A DNA stretch of 64,000 bases from Granulicella sp. (GTDB taxonomy: Bacteria; Acidobacteriota; Terriglobia; Terriglobales; Acidobacteriaceae). The notes below the pieces were generated by a model. The model saw only the letters and a list, made by a program, of their open reading frames with translations, was not told the origin of the DNA and made no database searches. Location: NCBI GenBank assembly GCA_025408425.1, contig JANXYX010000021.1, forward strand, positions 1-64,000, given 5' to 3'. Position numbers and translations under genes: made by a program. This document shows positions 47,939-58,142 of the stretch, one piece after another; the first letter of the stretch is position 1, and the number at the start of each line of letters is the position of its first letter.

Positions 47939-47981
47939 TGTGCAAAGTCTTCCATCGAAATGGTTTAGGTCTGTACTTCGA
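47939..47981. repeat. dispersed ~40-base repeat, copy D
   Basis: TGTGCAAAGTCTT, a 12-base spacer, TTTAGGT and CTGTACTTCGA: the same layout as the copies at 29935 and 30021, 18 kb away. It is preceded by a C-rich run, as is copy A. It lies in the 224-base gap between the amine oxidase gene and aguA. Confidence 0.6.
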
Positions 47982-48086
47982 GCCCTTTAACCGGCACGCG
48001 GATGCAAGCCAAAACATCAAACCGCCTTTGTGGCGTCTGGTGCTTTGTCAAGTATATCTGCTTAGGTGGGAGTGATTTAGGCAAGG

Positions 48087-49406
48087 TTAGTGCGTTTTGC
48101 GGTGAAGGATCTGGCCGGCGGCGCGGTGGCCGGAACGGATGGCGCCGTGGACGGTTCCCCAGTGGCCGGTGGTATCGGTGTGCTCGCCGGCGAAGAAGAG
48201 GATGTGGTCGGCAGGGAGGGTCATTTTGGAGCAGGCATCGAGGGCTCCGACAGGGATGTAGCTGTATGCGCCGAAGGTGAGGGCGTCGTTTTGCCAGTCG
48301 TGGGTGTGGCAGCGGAGGAGTTGGCTGCGGATGTAGGCGAGGTCGAGAGAGAAGATGCGGGCAAGTTCGGTGCAGGCGACATCGGCGAGTTGATCGGGGG
48401 GGTGGTTGGCGAGGGCCTCGGACCATGGGCCGCCGATCCACCCGGTGAGCGTATTGCTTTGGGCGGGGTGCGGTGTCCACCAGACCGGAGGCATGGAGGC
48501 GAAGGAGAAGAGGAAGCTGAGGTCGGCAAGGGAGACCTGTTGAAGGTTGGCCCAGAACCTTTCGCGAAAGAGGAGGGTGAAGCGACGAGCGCGGCCCATG
48601 CGGAGTCGGTGGGCCTCGTGGATGGCGTCGGGAATGGGAACGAAGGTGACGGCTTTCTGTTGCAGGACGCCAAGGGGAAGGGTGATGACGGCTTGATGGG
48701 ACTCGAACAGAGTGGGCTGGTCGTTGGAGCAGGCGCTGATGCTGACGTGGCCGCGTGTCCAGTCGATGCGCTCGACGAGGGTGTTGTAGAGGATCCGGCC
48801 CCCGGCGCTGATGACCTTTTGGGCGAGAAAGGTGGGGAGTTGGTCGTAGCCGTGGCTGAGGCGGAAGCCCCGGTCGCCTTCGATTTGGTCTTCTGCGGCT
48901 TGTTGCATACCGAGGGCGGCGATGCTGATGAGATTGTGGTCGGCGGCGTTGAAGCCTTCGACGTAGCTGATGACACCTTGCCGCTGGTCTTGAGGGATTT
49001 TCTGCTGTTCGAGGTAGTCGGCGAAGGAGAGGTCGGGATGGGTGGGGTTTTCGAGCCTGGATTCGAGTTTGGCGAGGATGGCGAAGCGCTGGTCTTCTTC
49101 GTCCGTTTCGGCGGGTCCGTTCTGGAGTTGGCCGTTCTGGAAGCTGAGGTGGGAGCCCTGAATCTCGTAGGTCTCGAGGTTGGCTTCTTCGATGAGGGAC
49201 CAGAGTTCGGGCGGTTTGCCGTGGACGAACTCGGCACCTAGTTCGATGACTTCGTCGCCGTCGCGGATGGTGTGGATGCGGCCGCCTACTCGGCTGCTGG
49301 CTTCGAGGAGAGTTACGCTGCGGCCTGCTTCGGCGAGAACGCGGGCTGCGGTGAGTCCGGCCATTCCTGCCCCAATGACCAGAACGTCTTGTGAGAAGGA
49401 TTCCAT
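48087..49406 (-). CDS. flavin-containing amine oxidase
   Basis: 439 residues. N-terminal dinucleotide fold [39 protein letters not shown] and a C-terminal FAD site [26 protein letters not shown] are typical of monoamine/polyamine oxidases. There is no secretion signal. Substrate is not defined by sequence; its neighbourhood with aguA and aguB makes a polyamine a reasonable guess. A 27-nt gap follows the small membrane protein gene's own start region to the right. Confidence 0.88.
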   Translation of the reverse strand: MESFSQDVLVIGAGMAGLTAARVLAEAGRSVTLLEASSRVGGRIHTIRDGDEVIELGAEFVHGKPPELWSLIEEANLETYEIQGSHLSFQNGQLQNGPAETDEEDQRFAILAKLESRLENPTHPDLSFADYLEQQKIPQDQRQGVISYVEGFNAADHNLISIAALGMQQAAEDQIEGDRGFRLSHGYDQLPTFLAQKVISAGGRILYNTLVERIDWTRGHVSISACSNDQPTLFESHQAVITLPLGVLQQKAVTFVPIPDAIHEAHRLRMGRARRFTLLFRERFWANLQQVSLADLSFLFSFASMPPVWWTPHPAQSNTLTGWIGGPWSEALANHPPDQLADVACTELARIFSLDLAYIRSQLLRCHTHDWQNDALTFGAYSYIPVGALDACSKMTLPADHILFFAGEHTDTTGHWGTVHGAIRSGHRAAGQILHRKTH

Positions 49407-49439
49407 TTTTTGCTTAGATGCTGTTTGTGGCGCAGACGG

Positions 49440-49682
49440 CTAGAAGCTGGCGCGGAGAGACCAGACGAGGAGCATGCCGAAGAGGATGTAGGCGGTGCCG
49501 ATGATCTTCCAGTTGATGGGGGTGACTTGCTGGAAGCGTGGAGCATTTTTTTCGTAGAGGCGGCGGCCGAGGAGGAGGCGGTAGATGGGAAGGACTTTGG
49601 TGGGCGCGGCGAGGTGGGCGGCTCCGAGGAGGATGTAGGCGGCGGCGAGGATGAGGATCAGGAGGGGAATGAGGGTGGTCAT
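49440..49682 (-). CDS. 80-residue membrane protein of unknown function
   Basis: Two hydrophobic segments (PLLILILAAAYILLGAAHL and WKIIGTAYILFGMLLVW) flank a basic loop (RLLLGRRLYEKNAPRFQQV). Starts with ATG at 49682. No family recognised. It precedes the amine oxidase gene by 33 bases on the same strand and may be co-transcribed. Confidence 0.7.
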   Translation of the reverse strand: MTTLIPLLILILAAAYILLGAAHLAAPTKVLPIYRLLLGRRLYEKNAPRFQQVTPINWKIIGTAYILFGMLLVWSLRASF

Positions 49683-49787
49683 GTTGTGGACTGAGTGAGG
49701 ATACCTGAGAGCGAGCTTGCGCGGGTGTGTGATCGCCGGTTTACCAGATGGGATACCGAGCGGCTCTCTTGATTTTCTTGATTTAAC

Positions 49788-50264
49788 TTACTTCTCTTTG
49801 AAGACCAGATAGGTGGTGGTGGTGCCGGGGGCGACCTTGACCCAATGGGGGATGCCGGCGGGGATGTGGACGATGTCTCCGGCGTGGAGGACGACTTCCT
49901 TGCCACCTTCGACGCCGCTGCCGAGGGTTTCGCCCGGACGGCCTGGGCCGCTGTTGGGGTGCTCGCCCTGCATGGTGCCGCCGGTGACGAGGGTAATGGT
50001 GCCTTTCAACATGACGATCTGGTCGGCGAAGAATTGATGACGCTCAGCGTCGCCGGTGTGGAGGCGGACTACGAGGAGGGTGTAGTCGTTGCCGTAGTCG
50101 TCGAGGGTCGCTACGGCGAAGCCTGTGGGCCTTGCCTTTGCAAGCTCGATCAGTTTGGCTTCACTCTGCTGCAGGTCGGCGGGGGTGTGGACGGTCGGCT
50201 CGGGGGTCTGGGCTACGAGGGGGGCGGTGAGTAGGGCTACTGCAAGGAGCTTGATGGGAGTCAT
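49788..50264 (-). CDS. exported cupin-domain protein
   Basis: 158 residues. Signal peptide (KLLAVALLTAPLVAQ) followed by a single cupin barrel. Motif 1 lies around the MLKGTITLV strand (with RHQFFADQIV before it), and motif 2 in GDIVHIPAGIPHWVKV with two histidines that likely bind a metal. A small periplasmic cupin of unknown activity; it could be a dioxygenase or a sugar-binding protein. Confidence 0.82.
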   Translation of the reverse strand: MTPIKLLAVALLTAPLVAQTPEPTVHTPADLQQSEAKLIELAKARPTGFAVATLDDYGNDYTLLVVRLHTGDAERHQFFADQIVMLKGTITLVTGGTMQGEHPNSGPGRPGETLGSGVEGGKEVVLHAGDIVHIPAGIPHWVKVAPGTTTTYLVFKEK

Positions 50265-50314
50265 TGCTTCACCTGATTGGAGTTGATGGAATTGTACTTT
50301 GTGGGGCGCGTGGG

Positions 50315-50767
50315 TTATGGGCTTTGTAGGAGGTGTGTGGGGATTGAATCGATTTGATTGGCGAATTGGGTGTGGACGTGCGGGTAGTCTTCGTAGTGCT
50401 TTCGGGAGGGGTTATTGGCTATGTAGATGAGTTGGGACTGAAAGTCGTCGGCGTCGCGGATGCGGTGTTCGTGGTGGCCGGAGTGCCAGACGTCTCCTGG
50501 GGATTGCTGGCGGACTGCGAAGGAGTAGCCGCCCTTGATGTACTGGATGCACTTTGCGGTGGATTGATCGGTTGCAGGCGTGATGAGGACGTGGGTGTGA
50601 TCGGGCATGACGACGAAGCCGTGAAGTTGGAAGCGGCCCTGATCGCGATGGCGGAGGAGTGTTGCGATGAAGAGTTCGGCGTTGGCTGTACGCTGGAAGT
50701 GGCGATGCTGCTGGAAGGTTGAGATGGTGATGGCGTAGGTGCTCTGCTTTTGGCGGATGGTGGCCAT
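50315..50767 (-). CDS. REP-associated tyrosine transposase (RAYT)
   Basis: 150 residues. The HUH-type Y1 transposase core is present: VVMPDHTHVLI (the HxH metal site) and the IKGGYSFAVRQ helix with the nucleophile tyrosine, followed by DVWHSGHHEHRIRDADD. Such single-copy proteins act on REP palindromes rather than moving themselves. A REP-like palindrome begins 8 bases upstream of its ATG. Elements of the same family appear in the sdh operon. Confidence 0.9.
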   Translation of the reverse strand: MATIRQKQSTYAITISTFQQHRHFQRTANAELFIATLLRHRDQGRFQLHGFVVMPDHTHVLITPATDQSTAKCIQYIKGGYSFAVRQQSPGDVWHSGHHEHRIRDADDFQSQLIYIANNPSRKHYEDYPHVHTQFANQIDSIPTHLLQSP

Positions 50768-50774
50768 GAAAAGA

Positions 50775-50844
50775 GAGCATACCCCAGGGGCTAAAGCCCG
50801 GTTTTGTGGATCGGGAAAGAGAGGGCCAAGCCTGAAGGCTTGGC
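50775..50844. repeat. REP-like elements flanking the RAYT gene
   Basis: Two palindromes. The first is GAGCATACCCCAGGGG then CTAAAGCCC (50775-50799), containing GGGCT-AA-AGCCC. The second is GCCAAGCC-TGAA-GGCTTGGC (50825-50844). The first differs by only two bases over 25 from 62927-62951 in the sdh operon. Confidence 0.75.
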
Positions 50845-50887
50845 GTACCTAGATGCAAGAACTAATACGGGGTGTCCTGCTCTTTTT

Positions 50888-51169
50888 TCATAGTTCGGAA
50901 ACGGTCTGAACGATATTTGCAAGCAGCAATCCTTTGTCTAGGGAAACGGTCGTACACCAAATGCTCTGGAGACCATCTAAGGCGACCGGACACTCCTGAG
51001 CAAACATCAAAGTCAGCTCATCTCGTACCAATTTCCATGCAACCAGGTCTTTGTCGGACTGCACTGAAACCCCAGCGGTCAATGCCTCTGCAGGCCCGGT
51101 CGCGTGGACCTGGGAGATATAGGTTCCGCCTGCGTATTCGACGAGTACAGTGAACAACAAATTGGCCAT
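50888..51169 (-). CDS. 93-residue protein of unknown function
   Basis: A soluble-looking protein with alternating strand-like segments (LLFTVLVEYAGGTYISQVHATGPAEAL). No family recognised. It starts 19 bases after the aguB stop on the same strand, so it may be the tail of that operon. Confidence 0.6.
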   Translation of the reverse strand: MANLLFTVLVEYAGGTYISQVHATGPAEALTAGVSVQSDKDLVAWKLVRDELTLMFAQECPVALDGLQSIWCTTVSLDKGLLLANIVQTVSEL

Positions 51170-51188
51170 AGAGATTTTGCGCTTTTTC

Positions 51189-52130
51189 CTAGTCGATGAA
51201 GCGGCTGGTGATGCCCTGGTAGGCGTCGATGCGGCGGTCGCGTAGGAAGGGCCAGTTGCGGCGGGTGTCTTCGAGGAGTTTGAGGTCGATCTCGGCGGTG
51301 AGGATTTCTTCCTTGTCGTGGCTGGCCTGGGCGATGATGCGGCCGAAGGGGTCGGCGATAAAGGAGCCTCCCCAGAACTCGAGGCCGGATTGGGGGGTGT
51401 GGTCGCCGGGGCCGCGCATGGTGACTCCGTTGTGGGTGACGTCGCCGTGTTCGTGGCCTACGCGATTGACGGCTCCGACGAAGACTCCGTTGGCGATGGC
51501 GTGGGCGCGCTGCATGGTCTGCCAGGCGGAGTATTGGGCTTCGCCGTACTCAGCTTTTTCTGAGGGGTGCCAGCCGATGGCGGTGGGGTAGAAGAGGGTG
51601 TTGGCTCCGCTGAGTGCGGTGATGCGGGCGGCTTCGGGATACCACTGGTCCCAGCAGACGAGGGTGCCGATTTTGCCGTGGCTGGTGGACTGGGCTTTGA
51701 AGCCGAGGTCGCCGGGGGTGAAGTAGAACTTCTCGTAGTAGAGGGGGTCGTCGGGGATGTGCATCTTGCGGTAGATGGCGAGGATGTTGTCGGGCGCGGT
51801 GGCTGCGTGGTCGAGGATGGCGGCGGTGTTGTGATAGAGGCCGGGGGCTCGGCGTTCGAAGAGGGAGGCGACGAGGACGATTTTTTCTTCGCGGACGATG
51901 GCGCTGAGGCGTGCGGTGGAGGGGCCGGGGATGGACTCGGCGGTATCGAAGAGGGCGTGCTCCTCGCGCTGGCAGAAGTATTGGGCGCGGAAGAGCTCAG
52001 GGAGGCAGATGACGTTGGCTCCGGCGCGGGCGGCTTCGCGGACGCGGTCTGCGGCTTTATCGAGATTGGCTGCGGTGTCCGGTGTGCAGGACATCTGGAT
52101 GAGGGCGATGCGGGTGTTTCTGGACGACAT
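51189..52130 (-). CDS. aguB: N-carbamoylputrescine amidase
   Basis: 313 residues of the nitrilase superfamily. The Glu-Lys-Cys triad is visible in CLPELF, YRKMHIPDDPLYYEKFYF and LVCWDQWYPEAAR. The surrounding residues match plant and bacterial N-carbamoylputrescine amidases, which yield putrescine from the AguA product. It is on the same strand as aguA, with four to five genes between. The pair gives an agmatine-to-putrescine route. Confidence 0.93.
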   Translation of the reverse strand: MSSRNTRIALIQMSCTPDTAANLDKAADRVREAARAGANVICLPELFRAQYFCQREEHALFDTAESIPGPSTARLSAIVREEKIVLVASLFERRAPGLYHNTAAILDHAATAPDNILAIYRKMHIPDDPLYYEKFYFTPGDLGFKAQSTSHGKIGTLVCWDQWYPEAARITALSGANTLFYPTAIGWHPSEKAEYGEAQYSAWQTMQRAHAIANGVFVGAVNRVGHEHGDVTHNGVTMRGPGDHTPQSGLEFWGGSFIADPFGRIIAQASHDKEEILTAEIDLKLLEDTRRNWPFLRDRRIDAYQGITSRFID

Positions 52131-52246
52131 GACTTGAGTTTCCTTCTGTGCGAATGGTATCAGTGGGTCGGTATCGTCTGAAGATTGGAAGAGACTTTGG
52201 TGCGGTAGTGGCTTGGGTGGAGCAAGAAAAATGGTTCATAAAAGAT

Positions 52247-52268
52247 ATTTATTTGATGGCAAATAAAT
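52247..52268. promoter_or_regulatory. AT-rich palindrome upstream of glnA
   Basis: ATTTATTTG-ATGG-CAAATAAAT is a perfect 9-base-pair inverted repeat in GC-rich surroundings. It lies 325 bases ahead of the glnA start and 117 bases upstream of the aguB start, within the 462-base gap 52131-52592. In that gap I see no gene and no riboswitch. It may be a regulator site for either gene. Confidence 0.4.
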
Positions 52269-52592
52269 TGTGATGAAGAGCTGCTGATTGACGGTGGCTG
52301 GGAGCCACTTGCGCGAAATGTGCGATTTTGAAGAGGTTCGCGCGATGGAGGGGATGGGATGCGGGTGAGGTTGGAGTGGTAGCAAGGTGGGGGAGCGGGT
52401 TATCGGTGAAGGGTGGAGGGTGCGATGCGGGTGGGACGGCAGGAATCGCACTTTTGTCTGTAAGGGTTATCTGATACGTTGGATTTGCTGGCTAGTTGCT
52501 GCGCGACGAGTTGGCACACATCGCATCCAACTCAATCATCTTTCCCAGAAATGTTCTGGAGACGTGTAATTCATAGCAGAAGGAGTGTCATT

Positions 52593-54020
52593 TTGAGCGA
52601 ATTTCGTGATTTTCTGGAACTTTCGTACGCTGAACTGGAAGACCTGAACCTGCAGGCCAAAGAACAGCGCAAAAAGCGTGTCGCTGCCGATGTGATTCAG
52701 GAAGAGCGACTGAAGTATCTTACGGACGAGCGCCGGATCAAGGCAGTCACCGTATTGTTCAGCGATCTTGAAGGCCGGCTGCACATGCTGGACTACGACA
52801 AGAAGTTTCTAGTGAAGAGCTTCGATAACCTGACGTTCGACGGCTCGTCGATCCGTGGCTTTACGGCGCAGCGTGAGAGCGATTTGCGCCTGGCGATCGA
52901 CTGGAGCGCATTTTACTGGGTTCCTGCGGACGTATTTGGCGCCGGTAAGGTGATGGTTTTCGGCGAAGTGAAGGGCAAGAATGGCGAGACGTACAGCGCC
53001 GATCTTCGTGGAGTGCTGAAGGACTTCTCGCAGCAGCAGTTCACCTCCAACGGCTATACGCTGAACGCAGCCAACGAGATTGAAGGCTTCCTGTTCGAGG
53101 GTATCGATGCCGAGCGTCGCTTCCATGAGACCGGCAGCTTCGAGTATGTGAACAAGGGCGGATACTATCACTCGCTGCCTGGCGACCCGCTGCGTGAGTT
53201 TATCGACACGACAGCTGAAGTGCAGCGCGCCATGGGCTTTGAGAACGAAAAGGACCACCCAGAAGTTGCTCCTTCGCAGTTCGAGATCAACTACACCTAT
53301 GGTGAAGTGGTTGCGGCCGCCGACCAGATTCAGCTGTACAAGCTGATCTGCCGCCAGGTTGCGACGCAGATGGGCATGACGGCGAGCTTCCTGCCCAAGC
53401 CAGTGGTTGGTGTGAACGGCAGCGGCATGCACACGAACGTTTCGATCACGAAGAACGGCAAGAACATTTTCTGGGATCCGAAGGGTGAAGAGAAGATTTC
53501 GAAGCTGGCGTGGCAGTTTACGGACCGCATTTTGACGCATGGCAACGACATCTGCCTGCTGCTGAATGCGAGTGTGAACTCGTACCGCCGTCTGGATCCT
53601 CACTTTGAGGCTCCGAACCAGATCAAGGCATCGGCGACTGACCGCGGCTCCATGGTTCGTATTCCTATCGGCAACGAGAAGTCTTCGCGTGTGGAGGTTC
53701 GTTCGGTTGGACCGGATGCGAATCCTTACATGGTGCTGTACTCGATCTTCCGTAGTGGTCTTGAAGGCAACACCTCGAAGATCAAGAATCTTCGTCAGGC
53801 AGAGCGGTATCTTCCGGACAATGTCTATACGGCGATTGAGAACTTCCGCGGTGCGGAGTGGACGACGACGCTGCTGGGCGAGGATGTGAAGAGCCGCTAT
53901 GCGGATCTGAAGCAGGGTTCGGCGGATCGCTGCGCGCGTCTGCTGGGCACGATCGTGAAGCCGGCGGAGATCCAGTTCCACCATGATGTTTATAACCAGT
54001 TGCTCTGGAACCAGTTCTAG
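52593..54020 (+). CDS. glnA: glutamine synthetase
   Basis: 475 residues from a TTG start at 52593, with AAGGAG 7 bases upstream. The ATG-initiated longer frame (52479) has no family-like N-terminus. The enzyme ligates ammonia to glutamate. Active-site stretches: FDGSSIRGF, NEIEGFLFE, VAPSQFEINYTYG, NGSGMHTNVS, and NQIKASATDRGSMVRIP. In the region where E. coli GlnA carries the adenylylated tyrosine (NLYDLPP), this protein reads NLRQAERYLPDNV, so adenylylation control seems absent. It resembles GSI-type enzymes without that site. A terminator follows. Confidence 0.95.
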   Translation: MSEFRDFLELSYAELEDLNLQAKEQRKKRVAADVIQEERLKYLTDERRIKAVTVLFSDLEGRLHMLDYDKKFLVKSFDNLTFDGSSIRGFTAQRESDLRLAIDWSAFYWVPADVFGAGKVMVFGEVKGKNGETYSADLRGVLKDFSQQQFTSNGYTLNAANEIEGFLFEGIDAERRFHETGSFEYVNKGGYYHSLPGDPLREFIDTTAEVQRAMGFENEKDHPEVAPSQFEINYTYGEVVAAADQIQLYKLICRQVATQMGMTASFLPKPVVGVNGSGMHTNVSITKNGKNIFWDPKGEEKISKLAWQFTDRILTHGNDICLLLNASVNSYRRLDPHFEAPNQIKASATDRGSMVRIPIGNEKSSRVEVRSVGPDANPYMVLYSIFRSGLEGNTSKIKNLRQAERYLPDNVYTAIENFRGAEWTTTLLGEDVKSRYADLKQGSADRCARLLGTIVKPAEIQFHHDVYNQLLWNQF

Positions 54021-54040
54021 AGATTGCTGCAGGAATGATG

Positions 54041-54075
54041 AGTAAGCCCCGGCAGATTGCCGGGGCTTACTTTTT
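54041..54075 (+). terminator. rho-independent terminator after glnA
   Basis: A 14-base-pair perfect stem AGTAAGCCCCGGCA / TGCCGGGGCTTACT with a three-base loop and a following run of T, 21 bases after the glnA stop. Confidence 0.92.
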
Positions 54076-54192
54076 GATGCGGGCGCTAAACGCACTGAAT
54101 GTGCGATAAACGGATGGCCTGATTGCGACCTGTATTCTCGCGATGTTAGGCTTTTTGCGACAACTACTTTGCTTTGAGGAGCGCACCAGACG

Positions 54193-56585
<2,393 letters not shown>

Positions 56586-56614
56586 GACTAGTTGTTGTTT
56601 GAAGAACAACAGTG

Positions 56615-56642
56615 AAGGCCCGCTCTTGTGAGCGGGCCTTTT
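56615..56642 (+). terminator. rho-independent terminator after mdh
   Basis: A 10-base-pair stem AAGGCCCGCT / AGCGGGCCTT with the loop CTTGTG and trailing T residues. It lies 29 bases after the mdh stop. Confidence 0.88.
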
Positions 56643-56663
56643 GCTGTCTCACTGCGGATTTAA

Positions 56664-57185
56664 TTAAGCGATGCGTTCGATGGTTACAGACTCCAGGACT
56701 ACTGGGGTTTTGGGGCGATCCATGCCGTCGCGGCTGACTTTGGAGATTTTTTCTGCGATGTCGTAGCCTTCGACTACTTCACCGAAGATGGTGTGTTTGC
56801 CGGTGAGCCAGCTGGTGTCGGCGGTGGTGATGAAGAACTGGGAGCCATTGGTGTTGGGGCCGGAGTTGGCCATGGCGAGCTTGCCGGGCTGCTGGAAGCC
56901 GTGTTTGGATCCCTTGGTCTCGTCGGCGAACTTGTAGCCTGGGCCGCCCATGCCGGTTCCTTCGGGGTCTCCGCCCTGGATCATGAAGTTGGGGATGACG
57001 CGGTGGAAGATGGATCCGTCGTAGAGCTTGGGGCCTTTCTTGGAGCGGCTGTTCCAGTCCTTGGTGCCTTCTGCGAGGCCGATGAAGTTGGCGACGGTCT
57101 CTGGGGCGTCCTTTTCGAAGAGTTCGCAGACGATGGTTCCTTCGGTGGTCTTAAAGGTGGCGTAGGTGCATGGCTTGGTTGGCAT
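56664..57185 (-). CDS. cytoplasmic cyclophilin-type peptidyl-prolyl isomerase
   Basis: 173 residues. The cyclophilin fold is complete: IFHRVIPNFMIQGGDPEGTG, LAMANSGPNTNGSQFFITT, LTGKHTIFGEVVEGYDIA. No signal peptide, so cytoplasmic. It speeds cis-trans proline isomerisation. AGGAG lies 9 bases before the ATG. It sits 78 bases after a second, exported cyclophilin gene read in the same direction. Confidence 0.93.
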   Translation of the reverse strand: MPTKPCTYATFKTTEGTIVCELFEKDAPETVANFIGLAEGTKDWNSRSKKGPKLYDGSIFHRVIPNFMIQGGDPEGTGMGGPGYKFADETKGSKHGFQQPGKLAMANSGPNTNGSQFFITTADTSWLTGKHTIFGEVVEGYDIAEKISKVSRDGMDRPKTPVVLESVTIERIA

Positions 57186-57263
57186 TTCGGTGTTCTCCTA
57201 ACAGGTTGTGGTGCTGGGTTGAAAGAGAAAGAGTCTGCGCGGATGTCGCGAAGATCAGGAAGA

Positions 57264-58004
57264 TTATTTTGGCGCTGGCACCGGTGGTGGCATGTTTGCG
57301 GTCGGTACTGAAGCGGGCGCGGGGGCCGGGGCCGGAGGCAGAGGCGGCATGGGTTGTCCGTCGCGCACGATGGTGATGTGATTGATGACGACGGGGGTGG
57401 TGGGCTTGTCCGAACCGTTGCGATCGACGCGGGCGATGGAGGAGACAAGCTGTACTGACTGTTCGTCGCACTGGCCGAAGATGGTGTGCTTGCCGTTGAG
57501 TTCGGGGACTGGCTGCTCTGTGATGAAGAATTGGGAGCCGTTGGTGCGGGGGCCTGAGTTGGCCATGGCAAGGCGGCCGGGGACGTCGAAGGTGAGGTCA
57601 GAAGTGATCTCGTCGTCGAAGTAGTAGCCGGGGTCGCCCATGCCGGTTCCGATGGGGTCGCCACCCTGGATCATGAAGCCGGGGATAACGCGGTGGAAGG
57701 TGGTGCCGTCGTAGAGGGACTTGTGATGAACCTTCTTGAGGGTGGTGGGGTCAGTCCAGTCCTTGGAGCCGTCGGCGAGGCCGATGAAGTTGGCGACGGT
57801 GATGGGAGCCTGCTGGTCGTAGAACTTGCAGGTGAGGCGGCCCATGGTGGTGTCGATGACGGCGGTGGGGCCGGTGGGGACTACAGGAGCTTTTGCTGCC
57901 TGAGCAGCAGCGCCGGGTGCATCCGGAAGGGCATCCTGGCTCGTACTCTGAGCAAAGGCAGATCCGGTAAGCGCAAGGCAAAGAGCGATGGTCTTGGCAA
58001 TCAT
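57264..58004 (-). CDS. exported cyclophilin-type peptidyl-prolyl isomerase
   Basis: 246 residues from the ATG at 58004. A signal peptide (IAKTIALCLALTGSAFAQS) starts there; the frame extends 38 codons upstream without family-like sequence. The cyclophilin core has FHRVIPGFMIQGGDPIGTG, LAMANSGPRTNGSQFFITE and LNGKHTIFGQ. It has a Pro/Ala-rich tail. Should fold proteins in the periplasm. Paired with the cytoplasmic cyclophilin gene downstream, a likely duplication with different localisation. Confidence 0.92.
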   Translation of the reverse strand: MIAKTIALCLALTGSAFAQSTSQDALPDAPGAAAQAAKAPVVPTGPTAVIDTTMGRLTCKFYDQQAPITVANFIGLADGSKDWTDPTTLKKVHHKSLYDGTTFHRVIPGFMIQGGDPIGTGMGDPGYYFDDEITSDLTFDVPGRLAMANSGPRTNGSQFFITEQPVPELNGKHTIFGQCDEQSVQLVSSIARVDRNGSDKPTTPVVINHITIVRDGQPMPPLPPAPAPAPASVPTANMPPPVPAPK

Positions 58005-58142
58005 TATGTTCAAGGCTAACTCATGCGGCTGTGCGTCGGCAAAGCGATGGGTGCAGGCAAACACCGCTGAGGAAGCGTGATGGCGAGGGCGAGCGATTAA
58101 TGGCTCGCCCTTTGGCATGAAGAAGCTGGAAGTCTGGGCAGC

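Noticed and set aside
52512-52525. TGGCAC followed by GCA in the glnA leader, sigma-54-like
   Set aside because: The distance between the GG and GC elements is two bases too short for a sigma-54 promoter.
52479-52592. Longer glnA N-terminus from ATG 52479
   Set aside because: The 38 extra codons look unlike protein and overlap a good ribosome site for the TTG at 52593.
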